Positions 30,907-41,909 of a stretch of 64,000 nucleotides of DNA are shown here, piece after piece. Every line of letters starts with the position of its first letter. The stretch's first letter is position 1. This stretch comes from Oscarella lobularis (taxonomy: Eukaryota > Porifera > Homoscleromorpha > Homosclerophorida > Oscarellidae). The notes under the pieces were generated by a model. That model did not search any database, was not told the origin of the DNA, and saw only the letters and a program-made list of their open reading frames with translations. The stretch spans positions 2,976,001-3,040,000 of the forward strand of contig NC_089185.1 of the NCBI RefSeq assembly GCF_947507565.1, given 5' to 3'. The position numbers were made by a program, and so were the translations under genes.

Positions 30907-31324
30907 CACGTTCAATGCACTCTATATCTGCCTTGTTTTGTTAGTTGTTTTAGTACTGCCTTTGCAGAGACAATATGAAGCTAGAGACACGTAAGGCCAG
31001 TGGTTGCAACCAGCTATAGGCATGGTCTGCCGAATAATGTTGCCTATCTCTAAAACGATGTTATAGAAACTGAGATTGCAACTGTAGCAGAAAACAGGAG
31101 AATGGCAAGTGATGTTGCCCAATGAAGACGTGTAAGGTCAGGTGGAGTCCCCGCTCGAAAATAGTTTCGTTGTGTTGTTTCCTTGCTTGTGGGGCGTTTT
31201 CACTTTCAGTTTCCGTGTGAGTGTAGGTGCGGGGAGAAAAAGCGAGAGACCGGATAGTGGGCGTGAAAATCGATAGTGTTTTATTTATCAAAAAATCGAA
31301 TACAAGCAGGTAAAATTAGCGCAG
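30907..31324. other. Convergent 3' flanks
   Basis: The interval between the ends of CNNM copy 2 and the minus-strand IAP. No coding sequence is supported. A short piece near 30956-30995 (CTGCCTTTGCAGA) resembles the flank after CNNM copy 1 and marks the right side of the duplication. Confidence 0.4.
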
Positions 31325-32827
31325 CTAAGAAAAAAAGGTCCTGATTCTTGACTGTATTTCTGTGCGACATATGGGACACTCGTGCAGATCGTCGGCACAG
31401 GAGACGCAGCAGGCGATGTGAGCGCAAGGTAAAAACAGAGTATTCATCTCTCTTTCCATACAAACTTTACACAATTGAACATCAGACGGAGGAGGAGGAG
31501 CACTCGGAACGGCAACAGAATCCGGTTCTCTGGCGAGAACCTCAAGAAATGAATTAAACGTTCCCGCAGCGTCGAAACCAGTCACCACTCGCAGCACTTT
31601 ATCCGTCGGATAACCCATCTCGATAGCCTTAGAAACGAATTGAGATCGTTGAACCGGTTGATGCCACGGCTCATCGTATCCCTGCTCCTCCTCCTCAATA
31701 CCAAAATGCTCCTTCACGAAACGACAGTTAGGAAAATGCTTCCTATGTTCCGTCCACGGATCGTCATTCGGCTCCCAACCTCGCAGTCGACCACCGCACG
31801 AGAAACACATGACCTTATCGACGCTGCCCGTGTAATAGAACCCGGCATCGGCAAGCCGATCGGGCGAAGCGACGGCACTCGACGGCCAACGTTCGTACGT
31901 AGCCAAACGCTGATAGTACTCATTCATCTGCGCATCCGTTGGATCCGGGCACCGGATCGGTTCGGCGACTCGTTTTGATTGGACGTAGGCGCAGTTGGGC
32001 GAGTGACGCGCGTGCTCGTCAATCGGCACGTCACCTGGTAGCCACTGGTTGATCGATGTGCCGCAGGTGAAGCAGCGAACGACGTCACTTCGGCCCGTGT
32101 AGAAGAAACCGGCTTCGGCTAGATCTTCACTGCAGACGGGCGCCGTTCGAGGCCAGGTACGGAATGTCTCGAGGCGTCGCTTTTTATTGGCGAGGTATGA
32201 CGGGGGCGGGGGGGTCGGGACCTTTGAAGGCGCAGGCTGGGTATTTCCGCTTACTACTGGACAGTGGGGAGAATGACGTCTATGCTCTCCCTCCGCCGTA
32301 TCGCCTCTCTCCCAGAACCGTAGGACGACGTGGCAGACGCAGCATTCGACTGCGTCGCCTTTTCCTTTATAATAGAAGCCGGCTTCGGCGAGATTCTCCG
32401 GGGAAACTATGTGGGATGCGGGCCATCCGCTGTATGTCCCTAATCGTTGAACTGTTGATGTCATATCCTCCGGAGCCTCCGGTGGGGACTCTCTGAGATC
32501 CGGGCTGCGGCAAGCGTTCGCTACCGGGCAGTCAGGCGACTCTCGACCGTGTCTTTTGAATTTTTCATAGGGGCGTTTCCAGCTCTCCAAGAGGATTTTG
32601 CAGGCATAGCATCGTACCTGATCTCTTATTCCTGTGTAGTAAAAGCCCTCGTCAGCTAGGTCTTGGGTGATAGGTAGAGCAAATGAAGGCCAATGTCTGA
32701 AAGTGTCCAGACGATCTTTGACGTTTTCGAGATTCTTGTCCTCGGAACGATGTCGTTGTCGTTGTCGCTGTCGTTGCCGATTACGATTCGGAAAATCGGG
32801 AGCTGCCCTAGCAGCCACTGCCATCAT
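31325..32827 (-). CDS. Inhibitor-of-apoptosis protein with four BIRs, UBA-like segment and RING
   Basis: Single-exon minus-strand gene, 500 residues. Four BIR domains (starting with RLDTFRHWPSFALP, RLGTYSGWPASHIV, RLETFRTWPRTAPV and RLATYERWPSSAVA) are packed with short linkers, each with complete Cys/His zinc ligands (VRCYACK, VECCVCH, VRCFTCG, VMCFSCG). A UBA-like helix bundle follows (FVSKAIEMGYPTDKVLRVV), then a RING (CKVCMEREMNTLFLPCAH, CPICRTEI). The N-terminus has an Arg/Gln repeat (RQRQRQRQRHR). It is more compact than the IAP at 24585 and keeps the UBA that the other lacks. It shares a 250-bp divergent promoter with ARMC2. Confidence 0.93.
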   Translation of the reverse strand: MMAVAARAAPDFPNRNRQRQRQRQRHRSEDKNLENVKDRLDTFRHWPSFALPITQDLADEGFYYTGIRDQVRCYACKILLESWKRPYEKFKRHGRESPDCPVANACRSPDLRESPPEAPEDMTSTVQRLGTYSGWPASHIVSPENLAEAGFYYKGKGDAVECCVCHVVLRFWERGDTAEGEHRRHSPHCPVVSGNTQPAPSKVPTPPPPSYLANKKRRLETFRTWPRTAPVCSEDLAEAGFFYTGRSDVVRCFTCGTSINQWLPGDVPIDEHARHSPNCAYVQSKRVAEPIRCPDPTDAQMNEYYQRLATYERWPSSAVASPDRLADAGFYYTGSVDKVMCFSCGGRLRGWEPNDDPWTEHRKHFPNCRFVKEHFGIEEEEQGYDEPWHQPVQRSQFVSKAIEMGYPTDKVLRVVTGFDAAGTFNSFLEVLAREPDSVAVPSAPPPPSDVQLCKVCMEREMNTLFLPCAHIACCVSCADDLHECPICRTEIQSRIRTFFS

Positions 32828-33077
32828 GATTGCTAAGTGCGTCTACTGCCTAGGTCCTGCTTATATTTGAAAAAAGCGCTTGAACCGGGACTTCCGGGGT
32901 CGCATTCTCCACCCGGCAACAAGGGGAAACAAGCAGATTTAACTGGCCATTGGCCAAGCGCGTAATGAGATCGAAATAGCCGGGGCTCTCGCTGGATCCC
33001 CGGGAAAGCGTTGCTACAACAACTCACGTGATCACTAATGACTCTACGCTGCTAGTGCGCGCGCTAAGTCTCTAAAC
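32828..33077. promoter_or_regulatory. Divergent promoter, IAP and ARMC2
   Basis: A 250-bp gap between opposed start codons; both genes must draw on it or on its edges. No specific factor site is asserted. A TATA-like string (CTTATATTTG at 32861-32870) is the only core-promoter hint. Confidence 0.4.
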
Positions 33078-36000
33078 ATGACCGACAAACGTAGGTCTTC
33101 TCGTCGAAATGATCGCACTCCCTTCTACGAAACACCCCGAGAGCGACGAAGCACCCAAATCATCGCCGAAACACACCAATCGATCCGAACACTCGAAACG
33201 AGTCGCCCGTACACGCCGGCAAACGCCCATCGAACGCTCCTAACCGGCGCAAAATCGACGTCATCGCGTCCTCCGTCCGTCTACAGGTAAAAAACAGTAG
33301 AAGAAAACGCACAGTAGTCGATCTCGAATCCCCAGCATCGGCCAACGCCAATTCGTCGACGATCTCTCGCGTCCCGAATCGTCGAGCTCGAGTTCGGGTC
33401 TTCCCATGCCTCCGCCTCGATTAGCGCCAATCAAATCGTCATCTTCCGACGTCACCATGGCAACGACGACATCCGATTTAGTCGTTGTCGGCGCCGGAAA
33501 CGGCACGCTCCAACCACGCCCACCACCGGGAACGAAACCGACGTATCGTCGCGGTGCGGCAAGCGGCGGAAGAACGCGTCGAAAACCCGTGGCGGAAATC
33601 GCGGAAGAAGACGGGGGCGGGGCACGACGAGCGTTGTCGGCCGGCAGTGCGGGGGCGGCGCCGTCGCCGTTGCCGAAGCCGCCGGCTCCGACTGTTACGC
33701 GATCGCCGAAAATTCAGCGGAGTTCTCGAATAGACGGCGTCAACGTGACGGCGATGTTCGACGAGCGGGTTCAGCCGCTGTTGGATTTCGTTGATCCGCG
33801 AGCGGATCGGGGACGTTTGTACGAGGTCGTGGATCGGTTGTATGGGGCGTTGGAGGAGGCGGGGATGTTGGGACGGGGCGCCGGGAAGAAACGGTGGACG
33901 GTGCTGAAGACGATATTCAAGTTGTTGGACGTCGCGGACGATCGGCTTCTTGTTAAAGTATCCAGGCTCATATTAGCGGTAAGATTCATTGGGAATAGGT
34001 TTCTAATTCTAAGTCCATGATGTTCTCTTTTAGTTGGACGTGTCTGGAAATAATTTGATGAATGTTTGTAAATTGCTTTTTAAATTGAGCAAGACCGAGT
34101 CGAATGATTTGGTTTTTCGCGAGGAGGGGTTATGTGGTGAGTTCTCTCGTTGCTACGTGAATTTTCAATTTTTTATTTTTTTATTTTAGCGAATCTTCTC
34201 ACTGTCGTCAAGACGGCTAATCCTATTAAATACTGCGAAGCTCTTATCTATTGTATTGGCACGCTCAAACTCCTCTCAGGGAATTCTCTACTTCAACGAG
34301 AGTTAGCTGATCTCAAAGCCATTCAAACCCTCGCCAAACTTATGGCCAACATCAATGAGGCAGAGATACATTATGAAAACTCTACGCTATTGTCTATTTT
34401 TTTATAGATCAAGTCTGGAGACGAAGGAAAGAATCTGAGCGCATACACTGTTCACTTACTAGTTCAGGTAAAAAACAATAACTCTCTAAGACAATGCGTT
34501 ATACTACGCGGTCTCCTTTCTTCTGTGCAGGTGACGGCGACGTTGAGGAATCTCGCTGACGTTGGCTCACGCAAGGAGCAATTCGTCTCAAGCGGAGCGA
34601 TCGAGTCCTTGTGTCCTCTCATGACTTTTTTCAAGCACGACGTCGATCTCATGCTCAACGTATCGAGAATACTGAGGTAGAGAGATCAATGGCTCGTTTA
34701 TGATAGCTATAGCGAGGGACCTATGTAGCAAACTGACTCAACAATCAGCTTGCAAAGCAGCTTTGTCGCAAATTCCCACCGCGTTCAAGTCCATGCTCAA
34801 TCTCCTTTCCTTCCACATAGCCAATCAGGTAGAAGAGACTTTACTGTTTCAATATATGTCCTAGTAGATGCTCTTATTTTAGGATCTTGTGGTTCGGCTT
34901 TGTTTCGTGCTAGGAAACCTCACTGTTCGCGACGACGCAATCCGAACGGCAATCTTCTTCGACTGCCAAGGAATGGACGTATTAATGAACGTTTTTCGCA
35001 CCTACGCCAAGCTAGACGAACAGGCAAGACACTCTCAACATCACTAATACATATTCCTATATATATTTCTTTTAGAATGATGATGACCAGAGTGTCGCTA
35101 GTCCAACAACAGAAGGACAGTCTAAAAGCGAAGCTGTCTTAGTCAAGGTCAGTAAAGAAAGCGTGGCTCTCAAACTCTTATTATTATTATTATTAGTTAA
35201 TTCGCGTCATTGCTAATCTATCTGTACACCCCGACGTGGGGTCCGTGATCGCTTGCTCGGAGCCGTGCGTCGAGCTATTGATGCAGATATTAGGTGTCAG
35301 CACATTAGATCTGGTCTCCGCCGTCTCACCTTTATATCTCCACATAGCAGCTAACAAGGAAGCGTCTGTGGCTGAAGAGCTCGTGCTCAACACAATAGCC
35401 ACAATCAATAATCTCTCCTATTATAATATCAGCGAGAGTATTATCGTCGCGAAACAGGACTTTATTACAGAGCGTAGGGATTGAGGTATCTCTTCTCTAA
35501 GAATGATGTGTTTTTCTAGTACTTGCCAACGTTCTCCTTAACGACAATATGGAGATCATGGCGGAGACGTTTCGCGTCTTCGGCAATCTGTCGCGATCCA
35601 AGGAAGTGAGAGCCATCTTAGCGAATAAAAAAGGCAAGCACACACATAAGAAAATTAATTAATCGAATTTTTTTCTCTGAGTGTAGTTGATCGTATGATG
35701 ATTACGGTGTTGGATTCCGGACGACGCGATGTCGTCTACGCGGCGTGCGGCGTACTCGTCAACATGATGGCAGACGTCGAACACTGGAAAACGCTTCGAG
35801 ACGAACGAGGCCCGGAGAAGTGCAACAAATTTTTATTTTATCGTTGTGGTTGCATCTCTTTGTTATAGGCTTACAGACGTGTTGAGGGATTTTGGTCGTG
35901 CCGACTGGCAGCTGGCCGCTTTGGTGGGGAAAATATTGTCTAATTATTGGTATGGATCTGATGGTTGCTGTGTAAACTTTGTCTATGTGCAACGTTGTTT

Positions 36001-36290
36001 AGTCGCGAAATGACGTCGTCTTCTGAGTGGCTGGGGGAGAATGAAGCAATCAATCTTATGAATCTGCTTTCTGATTTATTGGGTGAGTGGTTTGGCTCTC
36101 TATTGAATTATACTATACGTCTTGTATTGCTGTTTTAGATGAAAAGACGGCTCTTACGGTGGTGGAGAACGATCTGCCTGATCAAACGCTGGATTTCGTT
36201 CGTCAGAGCTGGCAAGACGATTTCTGTCCCGTGGCACGTAAGCTTTTGGCTGAAATCGAGGCCAGTTACAGTGAGCTAGAACCCCTCTAG
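33078..36290 (+). CDS. ARMC2: Armadillo repeat-containing protein 2
   Basis: About fourteen exons, all with short introns. The first exon (33078 to about 33288) contains the family N-terminal signature IAETHQSIRTLETSRPYTP, matching the human ARMC2 RTQRPFTPQEA region. A low-complexity linker follows, then the armadillo-repeat body: FDERVQPLLDFVDPRA, TVLKTIFKLLDVADDRLLVK, then ANLLTVVKTANPIKYC, EALIYCIGTLKLLSGNSLL, TLRNLADVGSRKEQFVS, LCFVLGNLTVRDDAIR, IANLSVHPDVGSV, TFRVFGNLSRSKEVRAI and others. The end is EIEASYSELEPL and a stop. ARMC2 is needed for assembly of radial spokes and the axoneme in motile cilia and sperm, which suits a flagellated-cell animal. Confidence 0.92.
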
Positions 36291-36479
36291 TACCTATCTA
36301 TCTCTACCCATTGCGTTCAAAGATGAGTTAGCATCTAATTTTACAACAGTCAATTTTTTAAAATTGCGCCTCTAGTTTTGTATTTAACGAATAACAAACA
36401 ATGAAACTATAGTTTCTCGCGTCATTGGAAGTACACTAAAGGAAAGCCGTTTCATAGTCCTTTCAACTGTCACGCGGAT

Positions 36480-36734
36480 ATGCCGCGGATGTTTCAAGAA
36501 TCGCCCACAGTTTCCTACGCGAATTGTTTTTTCACCCTGAAGGCTAACGTCTACTCGTTGCCCCATGAGAAGTTTCCCTTGGAGTTGTCCGAGGATAGAC
36601 GACATCCGCGGTCGATGTTCGCCTACGTCTGTCTCACGGGTAGCGCCCAGATGGCTTCTGTCCGGATGATGACACGGGTAAGTGCCAATTAGGAAGCAAG
36701 TGTTTATCCTGGACTTCAGGAGCCGCCTCATTAG
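36480..36734 (+). CDS. Candidate short two-exon gene, unrecognised
   Basis: ATG at 36480, open for 66 codons to a donor (CACGG|GTAAGT at 36677); a 42-nt intron leads to an acceptor at 36719 and the frame then ends after EPPH. The frame is also open upstream of the ATG to about 36412, where an ATAG could be an acceptor, so this may be the 3' end of a longer gene. The peptide (MPRMFQESPTVSYANCFFTL) matches no family known to me. Confidence 0.3.
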
Positions 36735-36921
36735 GCACAGTCATAACCCGTCGTCTCCTCTTCGCCGTCTCGCAGTCGTCGACGACGCGTTGCGCGCGCA
36801 CAAACGCGAAGGAAAAGCGGAGAGGACCCGTCGCACCGCCTCAACACCGCGCGCACGCCGAGAAAGTAAGCCAAACGAACGCAATTACAAATCCCCGACA
36901 TTTGTCTCTCTAAAAAGAGCG

Positions 36922-38913
36922 ATGGTTCGATCATTTCGATTGCTCGTTTGCTCGATATTTCTCCTAAGCTACGGTGAGTCCCCCCCCGCTCCCACCCGCC
37001 CCAAAGTCGTTAGACGTCGAAATCGATCTCCTTGGGACTCATCTCGGGGTTCTTCGCCGAAAATAGGCGTTCTCTCGTCGTCGGAGGTCCCGACGCCCCG
37101 CGTCGAAGCGTTCGCGAACGAAACGTCGGCGACGCTCGTTTTTTTCGACGCGACGCCGTCGCCGAGCAGTTACGAGGCAATATTGTCGAGTCCGCGAGAC
37201 GTTGTCGAGATAAGAATCGTGCACGTGACCCGTCTCCCTACCGGAAGTCCCTTGACGTCGACTTTCACTCATCTATCGTCGAGCACTGTTTATACCGTTG
37301 TCGTAACGGCGAACTACGGCGCGCGTCGAACATCGAATCCGCTCGTCGTTTTCGTTACGACGCTCGATCCTCTCACGCGTAAGTTTATTTATTTTTTATC
37401 GTCGTAGCCGAAACTAGAGTTGCACCTGTCCCGATTATTTTCGCCGCGTGTAAATCATTATTTTTGCAGTCCCTCGTTACTCGCAATAAGTCTCCCAATG
37501 ATTCCCTGACGCGATTATCGAGTGCCGTAAACTTACAGATGACTACTGCACGTGCCGGGGAGGGGCTAGGATTGTATTGCGCACGTTGGCACGCGTTTTC
37601 CCGCTGTAACATCGTCTGTTTGTTTTTTGTTCCCCCCCCAAGGCCCAAATCGTCCCATCCACGTAAAAGCGAGAAACGTTCGCGGTCGCGGCGACGCGGC
37701 GGCGGCGACGCGTCTCGTTTGGTCGCCACCATCTCCGTCTCGACCCAAGGGCGGCGATCGATTGACGCGCTACGAAATCGTCGTTCGCGATCGTCGTACG
37801 CGACGACTTGTCGTCGACGCGGCGTTCGTGGACGCCGACGCGCCGACGGCATTCGTCGTGGGAAATTTGTCGCATCACGCGCGCTACGCGGCGCGAGTGA
37901 GAGCGCATAATCGAATGGGAGCGGGAAAGTGGAGCGAGCGGGTGACGTTTATGACTGAAGAAGGCGGTAAGACTTCGTTGGGCGGGAAAATGCGATTTAA
38001 ATAAAATTAATTTTAGTTCCCGGAGCGCCGCGAAATTTCACTGTCTCCTACGACGAAGGAAATTCTGGTGCGAAATTCTTTTGGAGTCCTCCGCGGGAGA
38101 GTAACGGAGTCTTGGAGAGTTACACGTGGGATTGTGTGCCTGTGAATTCTTCGACTGCGTTTCGGCATCCGAGCAATCGATCTGTTGCCGCGACAACGCG
38201 TTCTCTTCACGTGGACGGCTTCGAAGTGGGAACGCTTTATGAGGTTTACTTGTGGGCGAAGAATCGACGTTGGGATGGGACGAAGAGCGAGTTGAGTTTT
38301 CGAATTTTGCCAATGCCGCCGAAATCGGAGGAAGCGACAATGATAGCCACGCCCACGAGGAGTAGTACTCACGTTATTTTCATATCAGAGGACACATCTG
38401 ACGGCAAGTCTTACAAGTGGCATTAATTCATAATGAATTGATTATTGTAATCCAGGTTTGAGTGAGAGAAGACTGGTGACTGTCTACGTGGCTGTCTCTG
38501 TAATAGCATTGGTCACTCTAGTATTAGCTCTCACAGCAGTCATATATAAGAAATCGAGAAAGGTACGTTTTGCCTGTTATTTATCTCCATGATAATCAAT
38601 AGCTTGTCTTATTATTATTAGTCAGCTGTTCATTCTCGTGAAACAAGCACGGTAAGTATTTTCCACGGGGAAGACAAATCCTAGCTAAGGCCACCTAAGA
38701 TCAACTCAAATTTCTAATTAATGAATTAATGCATTTTTTGTACAGATAAATCAGTTGAGATCATTTAATATTTCATTTTGCTCACGGGGGGGGAGGGTCC
38801 CCCGTGTAATTAAAATCCATTATTCTAGATTCTATATATATATTTCGTCTCTCTCTATGGATGATGAATCTGCGAAGAATTTTTCTCATGCGTACTACGC
38901 ATGCTCACTCTAA
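36922..38913 (+). CDS. Single-pass membrane protein with fibronectin type III repeats
   Basis: Signal-peptide exon 36922-36973 (MVRSFRLLVCSIFLLSYG), then FN3-like exons 37067-37378, 37643-37966 and 38017-38403 (YEAILSSPRDVVEIRIVHVT; YEIVVRDRRTRRL with NLSHHARYAARVRAHNRMGA; APRNFTVSYDEGNSGAKFFW). A transmembrane exon from 38456 follows (VYVAVSVIALVTLVLALTAV) with a basic stop-transfer (YKKSRK). The cytoplasmic tail (SAVHSRETST) is probably completed by an exon ending at the stop near 38911; that last join is tentative. Exon 4 is left through a GC donor (GACG|GCAAGT). It looks like a small cell-adhesion or receptor protein; no ligand can be named. Confidence 0.65.
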
Positions 38914-39390
38914 ACTTCCTACAAAGAGTGTAACGGCGAAGCAAACGCTCGATCGTCGCTCGAATTTCGATCGCGTACGCGTCTATTCGTCGATTGAGAA
39001 GGAGAGAATCGTTCGGCAACGCGAGAGAGACGCCCGAAAAAGTGCGATCGGATCGTTACTCGCCTTTTCTACTCGTCCGTCGTCGTCGTCGTCGTCGTCT
39101 CGCTCTTCGTCGTCGTCGCCAGTCGCCAGTCGCCGCGCGCGCAAACGTTTCATCGCGTCGCGCACTCTAAAAGCCGATGGTCGTGACGTCATCGCAGGGG
39201 GACAGGAAGTGCTCACTTTAGTGCGTCCGATAGCCGAGCACGTTCGCCGCGTTCCCTTGATTAGGAGTCCGGCCGTACGATACGTCGACAGCGCACTGGA
39301 TCCTCGCGCGTCGTCGCGCACCCGTTCGGCGTCGCGATCGAAAACTAGCGTCGTCGCGCGATCTCTTTTGTCGGTCGATCACGCGACCCG
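38914..39390. other. Intergenic, ARID1 promoter region
   Basis: GC-rich, with CGTCGT runs. Long open frames on both strands reflect base composition (Arg/Ser-only peptides) and are not accepted as genes. The region leads into the ARID1 start at 39391. Confidence 0.4.
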
Positions 39391-41859
39391 ATGAATTCTC
39401 CCCAGCAAAATTTTCCTCGACTCCCGACGCCGTCGGGGGGCGGTGACGCCGCGGCCCCGTTTTCCGGCAGGCCCTATTCGGGCTTCGACGTTCGCGGCGC
39501 GGCCCGCAACGGGGCGGCGCCCGCCGGAGGAACCGCAAGCCCGTACGCGAGCAACGTTAGTATCGCTAAAGCGAACGCAGTCGGTTTCGGACTCAGTCAG
39601 TACGCCGGCGATCGCGTTGCGCGCCATCCGGGTTTCGACTTTCAGAGAAATCAACTTCAGGTAGGCGCGGGGACGTTCTTTCGTTCTCGTCGAAGGGGGG
39701 AGGGGGGCCCCTCATTCGGGACTCGGTACGCCATTTTGATTTTTTCTCTCTAGTATCAGACGGCGTCGAGACGATCGTACGCGGACGCGATAGCGTCGAC
39801 GTTCACGTCGAACGCGTCGCCGAGCGACAAGACGCCAAATCGACCCGAAACGGAGAAGGTAACCGAATCGGGGCCCCCTAAAAGGTTCGCGAACGATACG
39901 TTTAGGCCCCCGAAGCGCCGTCGAGTCTTCCGCCGGGATGGAATCCGTCCGGACGCGTAACGACGAGCCAAGTGAACGGCTACCCGTCCTCGTCGCCGTC
40001 GCGACAACCGCCGCCGCCGTCGCCATCGCAACGGAATTATCCTGTCGCCGCCGCTACGGGAACGGACGGACATCCGGGCTATCCGCGCCATTATCATCAT
40101 CAAACGTCCGCTTCACCCGTATATTCTTCGGAGAAACTTCATCGCGCTCCGTTTTTACAACAGCAACAGAAAAATTCCGCTTGGCCTTCTCCTCTTCCTC
40201 CTCCTCCTCCCCCGCGTCCCTCTCCCCCACACGCCCACGTGCCTAGTGTAGTACAACCGAATCTACCCGTTTTTCCTCCACCTCCATCTCCTGCCGCCAA
40301 TCAAGCTCAATTGCGTGCCCCACCCACGACGACAACGACTACGACATGGGTCGATCCCACTCTAAAGACAAGTGGCGAGAGTTCGGCTGAACAGCTCGTC
40401 GGCGGTGGACACAATCGCGATTTGCCGCCGTCGTCGTCGCCGCTCTCGGCAGCGGCTGCCGCGGCGGCGGCCGTCGCTGCAGCCGCCGCCGCCGCCGCCG
40501 CTTCATCAACTAATAATTACGATCGGAGAGGCAGTGCTGGATCATTGACTGGTGTCAATTCGTTTAGTCAGGTCGATGCCGCCGCCGCCGCTGCCGCTGG
40601 GTCGCGTTCGCAGAGCAATCGGTCGGCTACGGGATCGCCGTTGAGTCCTCATCAATTGGTTATAGCTGCCAGTCCGGAGCAGTCGTCGAAGAGTGTAAGT
40701 GGACAACAAATGGTAAGGATAGATCTCTTTTATTTTATATGTGTATGTATGTTTGTATGTATGTTTTTTTTTTCTTCTTACAAGGTTGGGCCTAAGCAAG
40801 TTCCTATATCGTATTTGTATCAGCTGTCCAGTGAGCCTGGTCGACGAAATTTCTTAGAGAGACTACAGCAGTTTTTTCTTGCATCGGGTAATCACTGTTA
40901 GAAATTAAATTTTACATTTTTATTGTTTTTTTTTTCCTTAGGCTCTGTTGTGCATCTTCCAGACTTTGGCGGCAAGCCTCTTGATTTGTACACGTTGTAT
41001 CGGACAGTCGATCAACTGGGCGGCTTACAAGAGGTTCGTCCCACCCATATATAACTTACATGTATTTATTTCTTTTTTTTCTAGGTTTCCTCCTTGAAAC
41101 AGTGGGGCAATGTTTGCGCTGCCCTAGGAGTGAACACGGGAAAAGACGAGTCATCGACGCTCTATAATCACTACTGGACCTATCTCCTTCCCTTCGTATC
41201 CCAAGAAAAAGGTCTCGACATGAGCGAAGATCTTCTAAGACTCAGCGTCGATCAAGACGACAAGGAACCAAAAGCCGTCGAGAAATCCGACGACGTCGCC
41301 TCCGCCGCCTCCGCCGCCGCCGCCGCCGGGAATTCCGTCGACGCGTTCGATCCGCTACAGGCGTTGGAACAGGGCGCCGGCAATTTATCCGATCTTCAAC
41401 TTCCGTTTGATTTGACGGCGGAAGATCTCAAGGAAATGGAATCCATGTTCGATCCGTCGCAATTGGATGACGTCGTCGCCGATCCGTCGGTGACGGCGTC
41501 CGTCTCCGTTCCGGACGGTTCAACGCCGCTTCAACATCAATTCGTATCCAAAGCGACGGCGACGACTCACGTGCCGTCGCTACAACCGCCGCTTCATGCT
41601 TCGCCGCAGCTTCCGCCGTCTCTGCCGCCGGCGCCGGCGCCGCCCCCGCCGCCGCCGGCTCAACATATGAGCGGTCAACATCTCGGTTTTCCTAATACGT
41701 TTTTACCGCCGTCTCAAATGGCAAGTCAGCAGCAGCAACAGCGCTTTCGTGCTCCCCCTCCCGCGCCGTCGCGACTTCCACCGCCGGTGTCGCAGTTTCC
41801 ATATGGGGGTAGACAGAGTGCGTGGCCTGGGTGGAATATGTCTCTTCAGCAGCAGCAGC

Positions 41860-41909
<50 letters not shown>

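Noticed and set aside
38861-39394. 177-codon Arg/Ser-rich open frame
   Set aside because: It is a composition artefact of CGTCGT-rich DNA; the opposite strand is equally open and neither has splice or family support.
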